Assembly (NCBI RefSeq): GCF_042453785.1
Contig: NC_091668.1
Coordinates: 1,619,501 to 1,683,500 of the forward strand
Reading direction: 5' to 3'
Length of the DNA: 64,000 nt
Origin: Malus domestica
Lineage: Eukaryota; Streptophyta; Magnoliopsida; Rosales; Rosaceae
Positions 17,688 to 30,684 of the stretch are shown in pieces. Positions within the stretch are counted from its first letter, which is position 1. The number at the start of each line of letters is the position of its first letter. The notes beneath the pieces were generated by a model. It ran no database searches, was not told the origin of the DNA, and worked only from the letters and a program-made list of their open reading frames with translations. Position numbers and translations under genes: made by a program.

Positions 17688-20600
17688 TCACTCCTCTAGC
17701 TGTGGCTTGCATGGATCTGCATCACTCTGTGAACCGGGTTGCTTCCCGAATTTTTTCAATGCGATTGAATATAAGGTTTTCCTCCGAACTGATGTCCCAT
17801 CGGCCGCTAATTTGACAGCCTATATACGTACATAAGAGTTGTCAAACCCCTCAACAGTTCATGATCAACAAACGGAAGAAAAAATAATTCTTCGTGATCT
17901 TTCAAAACTTGGAAAAGGTGTACACAGTTCTGAGAGAAAGACTAATATCCGGAAACAGGAGTCATTACCGTAGAAAGACTATGCCCACTTGAGATCAAAT
18001 CTCTTAACTCATCCTCAAGCTGGGACTCTGAAGGAGCTACAACCGGAGAATTTTCTTTTCCTTCAATTAATACTGTAATTTCACCTTTTGGCTGGTGAGT
18101 AGAATACGCTTCTGCAGCTTCCCCCAATGTACCGCGCCAAAACTGACAAGGCATCAAAATTAGACACACATTCGCAAGATGAAATCAACAGAATAGCCAT
18201 CATTTGTGAAAGAACATGCTAGCATTTGGAAAATTAAAAACAAAAATAGCAACTTTATCACTGAATTTGAACTTAAAAGGAAGACAAGGCAAAATGATAT
18301 ACAATATCGAATTAAGGACATTGATACAAGGTGTCCACCTGACCTATTCAGTTATTCCCTAACGGGGTCTGGGTTCCAAGAGGTTCAAATCACATTGCCA
18401 AAACATTTGTTAAGTGAGATCGGCTTGTGCCTGCATCGCACAGCCCAAAAGAAATTGAGGCTGTAGTCTACCACATAATGAAAGCCAAATGTGCAGAGTC
18501 TGAATTTAAGCCTAAAGACACTCTTGAGCGACAAATTTCTACTAGCATTGGCTGGGCATGCATTCTTGTACACAGAGACATCGCCCATATTATCAGTTAC
18601 TAGTCTTAGATCGATGCAAAAATTTTAAGTTATATCATCAGAAAGAATCAAATACTACTCATAAAAAGTAGATTTCTTTTCGTTTCTTGATAAATTATGT
18701 AATGGGATTTTAAAATGGTTAATGGCATGCGATTCATCACAAATGAAGTAAGGAAAATAATGTGCACATATTCAGCAAGCTGATCACAAGTAAAACAGAT
18801 ATAAATAAAAGACATCACCGTAAACCTACCTCTTCATGAATTTTTGTAATTTCACGAGCTATGATGCATTTTCTGAAACACAATTACAAACTCACCAAAT
18901 CAGTTTTTCTTAAAACCACTAAGTCAGTAAAAGCGCATAAATCCATACATGGAAGTTCAATTTGTAACTCACCATAACAAAAACTAATAAATAATCATAT
19001 CAAAGAGTTAGTGAGGGATGAAAGTATGTGATACATGTAAAAAAACAAGCAAAAAAAAAAAAAAAAAAAAAAACAATAAACTCAAACATCAATACATAAT
19101 TGAAAATGAAAAAGTTGCACATAATTGAAAATTTTCGGCCACAATGACAGTGGCTGGCGACAACTTCTGGCACTGGCACTGGTGGCATGTGGGTCATGTG
19201 CAATGGGGAGAAAATATAAATGTTCCTAAGCTTATAGTGTATTTTCCCACAATATGTGGCTTATTCCAAATAGAATGGGAAGGGATTGGTAGCTTTTATT
19301 GAAGTTGGTATTTTTTCTTAATAACTTTATTAAAATTGATTTTTAATCTGAAGCCTTAAAAGTATGTACCTTGAAACACCAAAAACTGAAGAAGTCTCTT
19401 CAAGAAACTGCTGAAGTTTGTGGGGAGGCACATAGAATATTTGGGTCGTCCCCTCATTTGCTGAAACCATCAACCTCTCTCTTCTAGATCCAGCATGTTT
19501 AGACATAAATCCTACTGCAGAAGTATAATCAGTTCAGAGTTCTATATACATCTTGTCCCTCAAGCCACATCCACCAAGAACATCTGCAACATCATTTCCA
19601 TGGAAAACTTACCAAACGTAAACTCATCCGTGGACAGGCCAGATGCAGAGAGAGCAGCCACAAAAGCAGATGGCCCAGGTATAGGAATAACAGGGATGTT
19701 TTCATCCACGCACAGCTTTGCCTGCAGCAAAACTTGTTATCAATTGCACTGCTACATGATACATATATATCTAAATACCATATCCGCAATAATATACACT
19801 ACATTACTCCAAATTCATATTGTCCCGAATGACTGGAACAATTGACAAAATCAATTCAAAAAGTAAAGAAAATTAAAGAAGATGGGGAAGCACCTCACCA
19901 ATTCCGTACCAGGATCACTGATGCCCGGCATCCCAGCATCGCTTATGAGCGCCACAACTTCGCCTTCCTTCAACCGTTTCAACACTGTTTGTCCCCTTTG
20001 AGCTTCATTGAATTTGTGATAGCTCAGCTGTAATCTAAAAGCATAAATTAAAACCACTAAATCTAAAAGCCAACCAAAATTACCCCCAAAACTCCCAATT
20101 CACTTACAAGGGGAGTTTTGATACTGTAATGGTGGAGCAGCTTCCCCGAATGCCGAGTGTCTTCGGAAAGTATTACATGAGCTGATTTTAACACCCGGAG
20201 AGCCCTGCATTGGATTCGATATCAAATTAAAAAGTGAAGAGAAAAGAAAAACATGGTTTGTAACTTTGTATGTAGAAATTGAGCGAGCACCGTAGAGTGA
20301 TATCTTCGAGGTTTCCAATCGGAGTTCCGACGAGATACAGACCGGGTTCAAGAGGACCCTGCAACCGAAACAGCATTCAAAAAACACAAACTTTACGGAA
20401 AAGAAGTAAAATCATGCATTTTCATCAACCAAAAAGGAAAAATTAATGATTGAATTCTGCAAAAGCCAAGAAATTGAAAATTAAATTGAAGGGGAAGGAC
20501 GGTTACTTGTTTCGACGGCGGTTGGGGGATTGAGTCGGTGAGTTCGGCGGAGATTTGAGGGCTGGAAGAACAGAAGGGGATTATGCTAACTTTATTAGGG

Positions 20601-20725
20601 CAAACGGAGAGCGAGTGGAGAGACGGCTGCGGCGTCGGAGCCGTCTGGGTAGGGAGGAAGTTCGAGAGTCCGGGGCGCCACCATGAGAAGGAAACCGCCA
20701 TGAAAGGAAGTCGTCGCAATAGCAT
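17688..20725 (-). CDS. RsmI-type rRNA 2'-O-methyltransferase (tetrapyrrole methylase fold), organelle-targeted
   Basis: Bacterial RsmI methylates the 2'-O of C1402 in 16S rRNA with SAM. The plant homologue probably acts on chloroplast or mitochondrial small-subunit rRNA (inference). Exons on the minus strand, 5' to 3': 20725-20507, 20358-20291, 20204-20108, 20027-19899, 19721-19613, 19511-19370, 18872-18830, 18142-17969, 17819-17688. Every phase closes, giving 370 aa ending at a TGA. Residues 1-73 are Ser/Pro-rich and look like a transit peptide; an internal Met at codon 9 is an alternative start. Core motifs are VGTPIGNLEDI (83-93), SEDTRHSGKLL, ISDAGMPGISDPG (156-168) and IPIPGPSA (183-190). 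Also present are the REITKIHEEFWRGTL block and the C-terminal RRKTLYSIALKKFGKQ. It lies head-to-tail with the ubiquitin enzyme upstream. No defects. Confidence 0.93.
19018..19205. other. A-rich insertion in RsmI intron 6
   Basis: A run of about 22 A within AT-rich DNA inside the long intron 18873-19369. It could be a retroposed tail, but no flanking duplication was found. Confidence 0.4.
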
Positions 20726-22428
20726 TTGTTCCCCAAACCCAAACTAAACCTCTCGCTCTCGTCTTTCTTATCGGAGGGAAAACACAGATGAAGCTACCCA
20801 AAACGGTTATTTTAGAAACGATAAGTTAACAAAGACGCTACTTTAAAGAACGAATAAGAGAATAAGAAACGATATTCAACACTAATCTTCTTAATTAAGG
20901 TCGATGCAAAAGGTTTTCAAGTTTTCAGGAATTTGTAGCTCAATTATTAAGAGTAGTGTAATACCACTACGTTTGTATAAAAAAATAGTTAACTCAATGC
21001 GATTATCGCCACCCCACTACCAGGTGTATCGAAAAACGATTAACTCGAGACTGAGAACATATGTGAGACTTTTTTAGAATAGTCAAAAGCCTTTCTGAAA
21101 CCATCTAACATAAAAACTTAGGATCGTTTGATAACTATTTCGTTTTCAATTTTTTTTTTATATTTCTTTTTGCTTTGAAGATTGTAAACAAAATGATTAT
21201 CAAACCAACGCTTTATAATCTTATTAGGACCAAAACAACACAAGTCTCATTGATCAACCAAACGGAGCTCACTATTTGTATAAGCAAGGATGGAGACATG
21301 ATATCTAACACAAGGACGGAGCTAGAATTTTTTTCTTGGGTGGGCTAGCTGAAAATAGCACCATAAAATCATATGTTTATTTATTTTTGCTTATATAAAA
21401 TTATATAATAATCAATATAAAAGAACAACAATATAATATAAACTATTCTCAAAATCATAACCCTAACCGATAAATTTAAGGACCATATAAATAATGAACC
21501 TACTAATTAAATCAAGAATAAGTAAATAAAAAGATTAAGAACATACCAAATGTGACATTTATTGGAAAATCGCAACTGAAAGTAAGGAATTGCGGAGATA
21601 GGGATTTAATTGTGGATAAAAAATTATTTCTCTTTTCTTGAGTAAGAAGCACATAGGCTAAATTACATAAGATAAATGGTCTTTTTCTCTATAGAAAAAA
21701 GATAAAAGGGGACTAGAGATAAAACTAATTTATCATTTTTAGCATAAAACGTATTATTTACTACCTACCCTTTACTAAATATACATTAAATAATAATATG
21801 TATTGAAATTAAGTAGGCTATAAGCATGAGTTTACAAAAGAATAGTTTTATTCACAAACCCATTTTTACCTCCAACACAACCTTATTAATTTTTTGTCAA
21901 TAATCATCTTCAATTCATTCGATCCAAACAACCGAAATATTGAGAGATGCATGTAAAAAGTAAAAATGAATGCATGGATAACGCTACCCTTACAGAAAAC
22001 CTCCCTAGGCTACAACCCATCCTAGCCTTGTTGGTGGCTACACCATTGAATTCCGACAGTATTCATAGTTGTAGCTAACGCAATCTAATTCATATTTCAC
22101 TTGGTATACGTATACACTCCCTGTTAATTTTTGTCATTTAATTCCTTTTTGACGGTCGAAAATTGAAAATATATGCGAAGGGTAAAAAAAAATATGCCGA
22201 CAGCACCACCCAGTATTATTCTAAGCAATGGCAAGCAAATATGTTAAGGAGTTGGGGAACATGTCCCCTGCCAGTCGGCCGCCTCCTCCCTTCCCTCCCT
22301 CCCTTTCCCTCTCAATAACAACATTGATTAAATAGTACTCCAAATCAAACCAACATTGATTAAATAGTACTCCAAATCAAACCCCCTTTTTTTATAAATA
22401 GTTAATAAACATTTGTTAGGTCATTATA
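20726..22428. other. Intergenic region between UBC and RsmI genes
   Basis: The 20,726-20,900 part is the RsmI 5' UTR and promoter. Further on there is no gene. Two diverged family-B repeats lie at about 21893-21990 and 22095-22215. A perfect tandem duplication of aacattgattaaatagtactcc plus caaatcaaacc lies at 22319-22383. 21,298-21,760 has the look of transposon-derived DNA but I cannot name the family. Confidence 0.5.
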
Positions 22429-24712
22429 TTACACTTTGTCATCATGGAACCACCATCTCGTCTCCTTGGGAGATCTGCCGTTCCTGCATTTCTTCACGTA
22501 TCGATCGTTATCCGCGGGGCGTTGCTGCACAATGGTAAATTGCACGAATCACGGTTGTGAGTTTGCTTTACCGGAGTAATGTAGGGTGAAGTAAAATCAT
22601 CAAAATCTATGAATTCAACCACCATACCTTCTCCGCGGAACTCGATAACATGGACAGAATGCTGATACAGATTGAACTAACCGTCATGGCTGGTGACCAT
22701 GAATCATATAGAATGTCTGCAAAGAAAAACATAATCCGTTACCGAAAAATGAGTTAACTGGTGCTCATTTCATCCTAATAATCAGAACCATCAGGTATGT
22801 GACAGTTTTGTATTTCATCAACAATAATTCAAAATAACGTCTGGAATTGATCGAACTGATCAAACTGTGATCACCTTAGCTGCGCATTTCACAGGGAATC
22901 AAGGATAAAAAGATGAAAGTTTCGCCTTTTTTGTTATCTTATCATTTCCAGCAACAAAAATAAGATATCTAGTGCTTCAAAAACGAAAGCTTTAAAGGCT
23001 CAAAACGGCAATAGCAAGTATAGATGCAAACATAAGGGATGCCAAATGACTCCCAGCACCTAGAAGATTCTATCCGGTGACCAAAGCCTCACAACTTCAA
23101 CCGTGAGCTTGGCAGTACCTCACGCGGCCATGCCTCTGGACTCATTATTGTCGCTTACAGTCAACCAGAATAGGAATTGAAACTTAAATTTGAGCTTCAA
23201 CTAAAAGCCACCCTATTTCGGGTCCTTTCTTTATAAATTCACTGTAGGGCTATAATACTCGATGTGATTTAATAATAAAAGTAATATGCCGGATTTTCTT
23301 GTCAATCTTCATATAAAGCCAATTCAGAATATCACAGCCCCCAACCAGGCATGTACCGAGATCATGTGTACTCACTACAGTAAGCACCAGAGGCTTGTGG
23401 GTGTGGAGCAACAAAACATATTACCGACATCCTTTAACTCGAGTCCTGATCTATTTTTTCGGGTTATGGGGACCGGTATTGATTGTACTCTCCAACAGTT
23501 GATGCTAATGAAAAAATTGCTTGACATGAGACATTAAATTTCTATGACAGAACGCAAAACGAAACATTCCAAAGAGCTAGTACTATGATCAAAACGTTAG
23601 GTAACGTTTGCCTCAAGCATAGTTGCATAGAGAAGGATATTCTCCAACGCAAGACCAAATTCTAATGGTCTGAAAATTCAATAGAATTCAATTAAACTTA
23701 TTATAAAGTTGCCTAGCTTGCAAGCAAACATTGCGATGTAACATTTGACCAACTTAACAACTAGTCATCATTTTGATAGAATGAAACTAACGATCGCATA
23801 GGTCAAACCAATGACTCGAATAATATAACAACCATCTAATTGTCTACTTCCATAAGAACAAAGTAGGAATTCATGCCAAGACTTTAGTTCCATACCGGCC
23901 CAATACTGAAAACTAAAGATAGCGGAAAATACTAAAACAAAGTTAAAAGACAAGAACGGTACCTAAACAAATATGGCCATTGCTATAAATGTGGGGATGC
24001 AGAGGAGCCGGAGAGACAAAAATCACCTGAACACCGAAACAAACAATATAGAAACTACAAACCAGTCATTTAAGCGAAAATTTTAAATATAAATCGAACA
24101 TTATGCGCTACTAAGTTACTAATCGTTCTGTATTCGCCAATTTTTTGAAACCCTAACAACTACAACTATACAACCACCAAACGGTATATATAAGTACTTA
24201 AACAACTTAAACCTAATAGTCAATCTTCGGTTTCGAAACAATTTTCTTGGCAGCCAAACAGCATTAAGAGAAAAGCAAACATTAAAGTCTGAATCTTATG
24301 GACCTGTGGTGCTTCCATGGGGTAATGCTCGGGGAAATCAACTTGGAGCTGATACAATTCGTTAGCGTACAGAGTTCCCGGCGCTCCGGTGACTTCGATT
24401 ATCCATCTTAACACAAAATTTCAAGGAAATTAACACTAATCACATGATTAATCGCAAAACAAAGGAGATTAACACTTTAAATTCAAAGAAATTGGAAATG
24501 GAACCTCTGAAGATTATCAGTGACTTTGTGACTAAAACCTGCCGGAGGATTCACCTGCCACTCCACCAGCTCTTTCTGCAGCCGATTGCAGGTGATCTTG
24601 CTTAAAGCCTACGCACACAAAAAATTCCATTAAAAATAAATAAATAAATAAATATTTAAGTTGTAGAGAGAGAGAAGTAAACCTTGCGTGAAGTGGCGGA
24701 GGAGCTAGTCAT
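22429..24712 (-). CDS. UBC16: Ubiquitin-conjugating enzyme E2, UBC15/16 type
   Basis: Carries ubiquitin as a thioester on its active-site cysteine and passes it to E3-bound substrates. Exons on the minus strand: 24712-24683, 24608-24505, 24406-24304, 24026-23963, 22716-22628, 22524-22429. Phases close to 161 aa, the length I recall for the Arabidopsis UBC15-18 group. The UBC fold runs from about residue 12. The catalytic Cys is residue 99 in SNGHICLDILYDSWSP. The usual HPN motif upstream is HPHIYSN, as in this subgroup. The C-terminus KETRWWFHDDKV is the group's hallmark. Introns fall inside the fold, with a long 1.2-kb intron 4. It diverges from the BLH3/10 gene and is upstream of the RsmI gene on the same strand. 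The choice of UBC16 over its paralogues rests on neighbourhood (CKX5, BLH genes). Confidence 0.93.
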
Positions 24713-25149
24713 CGTTTCCGGAGAAAGTGGAGAGAGAGGCGGACGGCAACGGCGGATTCGAGTGCTCCTCCCTACTCTCCTTCCTCAGCTAGCATTCGCT
24801 CTCAAATTTCTCTGGAAAAATTCAGAAAAAAGTATTTTACTTTATATGACTGGTCAAATTCGGGATCAGAAATATTTCCAAAAAAATAAAAATAAAACTA
24901 TATTTTATCAAAAATGTGTTCACGCGCGCGAGCAACTGCCACTCTCAACAGAACCATCTCCGGCAGAAGCAATTTTTTAAGGTGCATACTCCTTGATAAT
25001 TTATGTCGATCTTCCTCAATTCATTTAATTTGATGGTCGAAAATTAAAAATATATATGAAAAGTAAAATGGCCCACACACCTCTTTTTTTAATGTGCCAA
25101 AAACACGTCAGTCGATATAACAAGTGTTATTAGAATTTTAGGAAAATGA

Positions 25150-25330
25150 TCTAGAGGAGATCTCTTTTCACTAAATCCATCAAGTGTGGGATTCGAATTA
25201 TTAAAATTTGATCCAACGGTTATAAACATGAACTCTTTTAAAAATTATAATAACTCTAACTGTTAGATCAAATTTCAATTGTCCAAACTCCGAACTAGAT
25301 AAATTTGATAGAAAGGGATCGAAGAAGATC
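25150..25330. repeat. Family-C fold-back MITE
   Basis: AGAGGAGATCTCTTT near 25153 is answered by GATCGAAGAAGATCTCTTTC at the far end. The interior blocks TTAAAATTTGATCCAACGG and CTGTTAGATCAAATTT are inverted relative to each other and match the copy at 15860-16025. Confidence 0.6.
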
Positions 25331-25472
25331 TCTTTCTAGAATTTTAGCCGACTACTTGTATATAATATTTATATTCCGAATTGTATTTCCATCACACAAA
25401 AAAATTTCTTCTTCGGCAAGACCCACTAATTACAGGAAGTTTTTTAGGTTTGGTTTTTCCACGCTGATCATA

Positions 25473-25624
25473 TTTGATTGCGTAATACGCGTGGTTGTTT
25501 AATATATATAAAGAAGTGTTATTGACACTTTAAAAATTTCATTCTATATTCCTCACAAATGTATTTTTCTTTTCTGATATAAAAAGTTTGAAGTGTAGAA
25601 TGAAATTTGTAGAATGCTAATAAC

Positions 25625-25672
<48 letters not shown>

Positions 25673-25697
25673 CAACCACGCGTATTACGCAATCAAA
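25473..25697. repeat. 36-bp perfect inverted repeat, fold-back element
   Basis: Arms at 25473-25508 and 25662-25697 are exact inverted copies containing TTGATTGCGTAATACGCG. Inside, TTATTGACACTTTAAAAATTTCATTCTA is mirrored by an imperfect inverse near 25592-25628, so the whole 225 bp folds. The centre-right carries about 45 bp of (AT)n. It behaves like a MITE or cruciform-prone element; the superfamily is unknown. Confidence 0.75.
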
Positions 25698-25882
25698 CAG
25701 TTATATATATATATATTGTTTGTGTTGGCGCTGGTCGTTGCCTTTATTTAATTTTAATTTACGTGGAACCAAAAAATATTCTCCTAATATAATTTCAATA
25801 TAGAAAAGTCGCACCAAATCTTACACGTGGTCGTCTAGTCTAATCATATAATTATAGAATTAATGGTTTATTTTGTTTCGAT

Positions 25883-26038
25883 GAGAACTTTAACGAAAAA
25901 CTTTCGATATTGTTTACTTTAAAGAAAAATCACATTTTTACATTCAAAAGGCAATTCTGGTATTATTCACTTTACCTTTTTTTTTGTCCTTATCGTTAAA
26001 ATTCAAAGTTTTCAAATCATTTTCATTAGTTTTTTTTT
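25883..26038 (-). repeat. Family-A MITE-like copy
   Basis: GAGAACTTTAACGAAAAAC through ACATTTTTACATTCAAAAGGC, TTGTCCTTATCGTTAAAA and CATTTTCATTAG, in the same order as the 28015 copy. Confidence 0.75.
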
Positions 26039-28014
26039 ACAATAATCATTAATTAGTTTCTTGTTTTAATTTAAGAAATATGATTACTGGTTTTCAAATG
26101 TTTGGATATGAACAATTGGGTCATTAATCTAAAGTATAATTAGGCCCATTTGGTGGAGTACCATATTTAGATTATCTCCATTAATTAATATAACACTCAT
26201 TGTCAACCAAAATTTTATGAAATTACTAGTTTAACCCACTAATTAAAACATAACATGAATAAGAAATATGGGATAGAAATGTAATTTCACACAACTAAAT
26301 TTTGGTGTTTTTTTTCTTTAAAGCCTCATCTACATATAATCCTAACATATCTCTAATTAAAAAAAAAATCACACTCCCACATTCTCTATCTCTTTGTTCC
26401 TCTCTCCTTCTATTTCAAAAAAAAAAAAAAAAATCCTCACGCACTTTGCGTGTGCCCATATGCTATTATTTCTAGTGGAAACAGTTTGGTTGGCAATTTT
26501 AAGACAAGGTTTTGAAGAGAAATAAATATATTGATGATAAAAGTGGAATTTTCAAAACGTTTATAATAAGAGGATTATGTGAGACGAACTACAAATAAAG
26601 ACTTGATCATTGACCTACTAAAGTAGTCTTACAAATGGTCATTGAACCATTAAGCAACCTAATTCCTTCATCTAACAGTTAGTTGGCACCGATAGGCCTC
26701 GTACCAGACTATCACAACGTCTCCGAAAAGGCTTTCCAGACCATTTTTCCAATCTCTTATTAAAATCGCCATTTGTTGGTGAATGGTGAGCATGTATCTT
26801 TTTTTAGAGTTGAGATTTTCAAACATTTTAGTCAATACAATTTAATTAAACTTTAGAAAGCATTTATAAACAACTTAATTGCTCAAACTCAATTCAAATT
26901 TAATTTTCTCATTTCTTAAGTATAAGGTCATTTAAAAAAAAAATAAATAAAAGGTCTCAAATTTATGTTATGGCATTTATGACGGTTACCTTGAATTAGG
27001 GGTAAGCAAAACGCTTTATAATTTAAGGGCTTTTTAGTCAAAATGGTCCGTGAAATGTTATAACTCCTTATTTTGGTTCATGATATTTAAGATCAATATA
27101 ATTGTTTTTTGAAATTGTCTACGGTCAATTATTTTAGTCATTCTGTGAAAACTTTGCGTTAAATTAAAGAAACCATCAATTTCCAAGGGAGAGAATGATA
27201 TGAAGAAAATACCCATAACCTAACGGAGATTTCTCACGGAATGATCAAAATAATTGACAGTAGACAATCTCAATACCACGATTTTAAATTTAAGGATCAA
27301 AATGAGGAGTTATACCAATCTCATAATTATTTTGATTAAAAAGCCTAATATAAGGTTTTTTAGGTTTGCAAAATCCATAAGTACTCTTCGCAATTTCCGT
27401 TTAGGAGGAAGATGTGTAGAGCTTCGGATTTTCTTGATGCTCGAGTGTTCTCACCACCTTCTTGCCTTAACTTGGCCTTGTTGCCGTTGTCGTTCATGGG
27501 TTGTTTCTCACGAGCTTCCTTCGATTTGTGGTGCTGATCTTCGATGTATTCTTTGGAGGTTGTTGCAGTCTTCTTTTTATGCCTTTTGGGTGCTCGATTT
27601 GGCTTGATTTCAGGCCACTGGTTCGAGTTTGGTGGTTCTTCTTATGGCAGCAGTGGCAGAGGTTGCAACGGTACATGATGCAAGCTCTTCGGGTTTTTTT
27701 TTCTTTTGTTTTTCTGTTGGGCTTGGTTGTGTTGTATTTTGGAGGTCCATACTTAAAAAAGGTGAAACTGTACTTTCATATGCGCTTAATGGTGGGACTG
27801 CAGTTGAGAGTTAACAGACCGGTATCCGGTTGTTAAAGTTTAGACCTAAACACACAATAATAGTCCTTCGACACGACAACCAAGCTACCGACTACAAGCC
27901 TACGAGCCTTCGACTACACCACACATGGGAGTTTGCCACTTCCATGTTTTCTACCTACAACCTTTTATTGCTTAATACCCTTTATATTTTCTACTTTTGT
28001 ACAATTAACATTTG

Positions 28015-28167
28015 GGGAACTTTAACGAAAAGCTCCTGGTATTGTTTACTTTAACGAAAAATCACATTTTTGCACTAAAAAGTCAATCCTGATATTATTC
28101 ATTTTACCCTTTATTTTGTCGTTATCGTTAAAACTCAAAGTTTTCAAGCCATTTTCATTAGTTTTCC
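28015..28167 (-). mobile_element. Family-A MITE, best-preserved copy with target duplication
   Basis: A 153-bp element starting GGGAACTTTAACGAAAA. Its end reads GGAAAACTAATGAAAA on the other strand, so the termini are imperfect inverted repeats. It is flanked on both sides by an exact ttaacatttg (28005-28014 and 28168-28177), a 10-bp target-site duplication. Mutator-like elements typically give 9-11 bp, so a MULE-derived MITE is the best guess. Confidence 0.75.
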
Positions 28168-28338
28168 TTAACATTTGCTCTAAATAATTCACAATCAACC
28201 ACTTGTACTTCATGCATTTTGACAATTTGGTACCTTAATCCGGTATCATTCGTATTTGTATCAAATAATGATCATGTGGCATTCAAGAAGACCTTTTTCG
28301 AAAACATCCATGTGTGCGTGTAAGGTACGAGGATAACT

Positions 28339-28946
28339 AAGGCTATCTCCAATGAGAGTTTAGGCTACTCCAACCGAAGGGTCCAGAGGGCCGAAAATAG
28401 CCCGAAAATCATCTCTAACCGAGAGTTAGGCCAGAAGGCTCGTGGGCCTATGAAATCTGAAAGGGCCAAAGGGCTGACCCAATTTTTTTTAAAATTTCTG
28501 TTAGATTTCCTATCAGTTATAACCGACAGGAATAAAACAAGTAGTGTCAGTTATAACCAACACAAATAGAAGGGAAAATTTTGAATCCAACAGCTAGTTA
28601 CTGTTGGATTCAATTTTTTTAATGAATTTAAAAAATTCCCCTTTTCCCCTATAAATAAGCCATTTCTACACCATTTCTCACATAATTTTCACCATTTTTA
28701 AATTTAAGTTGTTGTAGTTTTTTAATTTAAATAATAAATTATGTTTGACCTTATGACCATTTGGCCCTCGGTTGGAGACAGTTTTTTGTGACAAGGCTAA
28801 AATGAGCCATATGACTCTTTGGCCATCGGTTGAAGATGGAGGCAAATATGACTCTGTACTGTTCATTAAAATATTAATATCTTGAAGGCCCAGACTCAAA
28901 GGTTGAAACGAGCCATCTGACCAGCCCTCAGTTGGAGGTGGCCTTA
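28339..28946. mobile_element. PIF/Harbinger-like MITE
   Basis: Left end GGCTATCTCCAATGAGAG followed by GGCTACTCCAACCGAAGG. The right end is CCCTCAGTTGGAGGTGGCC, the inverse of the left pattern, and the interior has further GGCCCTCGGTTGGAG and GGCCATCGGTTGAAG motifs. Flanking taa (left) and tta (right) fit a 3-bp TWA-type target. About 600 bp with no transposase. Assignment is by end sequence only. Confidence 0.5.
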
Positions 28947-30204
28947 AAATCCCAAAACCTTAAAATCTTGCCCCTAAACTTTCTCTAATACATGTATTTT
29001 AGGGGGCTAAAAAGTTAGATTTAGAGTTTAGTGATAGGTGTATGAGTTGGGATTGACCCTGGTGAAGAAATATGTAATGGAAACATGTTAGATGGGCCTT
29101 GTGCTATTAGCTGCATCTACTGTCATTTAGTGCATTGTGTACCACAATAGTGGGACCGTTCTACGATATAGATTATATTACCTTTGTAATCCAACCATGG
29201 AAATCAAGATTAGTCGCATGCTCACTAAACATCTATTGGTGCGTTGGTCTCGGCCCAGGCAAGTTTCGTGCGTGATAGTCTGACCTGGATTAAGCATATA
29301 GTACCTTTCCTGGTTTGGGTTAGTTTTACAGGTCCATCCTTACTCCTCTTCGTATCCTAAATATCGAGTACCCAAGGGCCATGATCTAGTGTGGCGCATT
29401 ATAAAGTTGTGGGCTCAAATGATGAGTATCCTACCATTGGAGGAAAAAACTAATTAATCCCACACGTATAGGTGATACTCTGAGAATTTAGATTTGTGGA
29501 GAGAAAACAACCTCATAAGCACACAAATTGCCCTCATTTGAGTGTATGTTGGAAAATGTTGATACCAATTCCAATCAAGGTCGAATAAATTGACTGAGAA
29601 GCGATGCGCAAACTTGATCGTTTCAAAGAACTCGACTGATACGTGAATAGTGTGAAGCAAACCTCCCACATGACCAAATAAAGACAAAACTTAAAAAGTC
29701 TTGTGGTTGGAGTCGAAAGACCAAAAAAGGTCACAATCTGCCTTGAGGTGGTGCATTTCATTACCAGCTTACTATTTATCACATTGATATAGTTAATAAG
29801 TTGCATTTAACTACCTATATGAACAACGTTTGTGATGTTTTATAAATAAATAACTAAAACACCTCTATACAATTAGTAGTGTAACCATCTCATTATACAT
29901 TGTATTTTGTTTCGTCAAGTTTCCTACGTTGAATTCTCACATAATAAAAGTTCAAATGATTAATTGTAAAATTAAAAAAAATCTATATCAGTTGAAAATT
30001 TCCCAAACGTAGAAAAGTCTTAAGTCATAAACTTGCAATTTTCAAAAATAAAAAATTAAAATAAATGAAGAAAGAAAATTGGACGACATTTACTTAACTC
30101 ACCAACTGGTGGTTAGTTAGCCGTTAGCGTAATAACGTTTGATTGAACAATCTTAAGCAAACAACCACCACCACCACCCGTCACCACCACCCATATTCCA
30201 CTCC

Positions 30205-30207
30205 CCT

Positions 30208-30248
<41 letters not shown>

Positions 30249-30312
30249 ATCTCTCTCCCTCTCTCTCTCTCTGTCTCCATCTCTATCTCTTTCTCTCTCT
30301 CTCTCTCTCTTC
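30205..30312. repeat. (CT)n tract upstream of BLH3/10 gene
   Basis: About 100 bp of near-continuous CT dinucleotides, in the promoter or leader of the downstream homeobox gene. On the other strand it is a GAGA tract, the kind of site bound by plant BBR/BPC factors. Confidence 0.85.
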
Positions 30313-30684
30313 AAGAACTTTCTGGCTCTGTTTTCTCTTGGGTTAGCGTATACATATTGCCAAACCAATATCCCCATTAAAAAATACACAAAAAACAGAG
30401 TATTTCAATTTTAAATTTCTTCCGGGCATTAAAAAATTCAAGTTGGTGTTGATATTCGAATTCTTCGATTATTCAATTGGTCATTAAAATATAAATATAG
30501 TCGGCCGAAGTAGGTGCCTTTGTTCCAATGATAAGGAGGTTGGTCTTCTTCGGGAAACAAATCTCTCGGGATTCGTGTCTGTCTTCGATTCCGGAGAGTA
30601 GAAGAAGATAGCTCGACTTTTCTTCTTCTTCTTCTTTTTTCTGCAATTCCCTTCAATTCTTCAAAGATTCTCCATTTTTTTCTG

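Larger units (their letters stand above)
24713..30200. other. Intergenic region rich in MITEs
   Basis: 5.5 kb with no gene. It contains a family-B relic at 24985-25085, a family-C hairpin at 25150-25330, a long perfect inverted repeat at 25473-25697, family-A copies at 25883-26038 and 28015-28167, and a Harbinger-like MITE at 28339-28946. Open frames at 27,250-28,050 and 29,450-29,800 have no recognisable motifs. Confidence 0.55.

Noticed and set aside
17217-17712. Overlapping frames between CKX and RsmI genes
   Set aside because: Checked for an extra gene; no motif in any frame, and the RsmI last exon ends at 17688 on the minus strand.
27254-28054. Cluster of plus-strand open frames up to 117 aa
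   Set aside because: No domains, no splice-supported model, different frames overlapping in T/G-rich DNA.
30143-30389. Leu/Ser- and Arg/Glu-repeat open frames
   Set aside because: Pure translation of the (CT)n tract in both directions.
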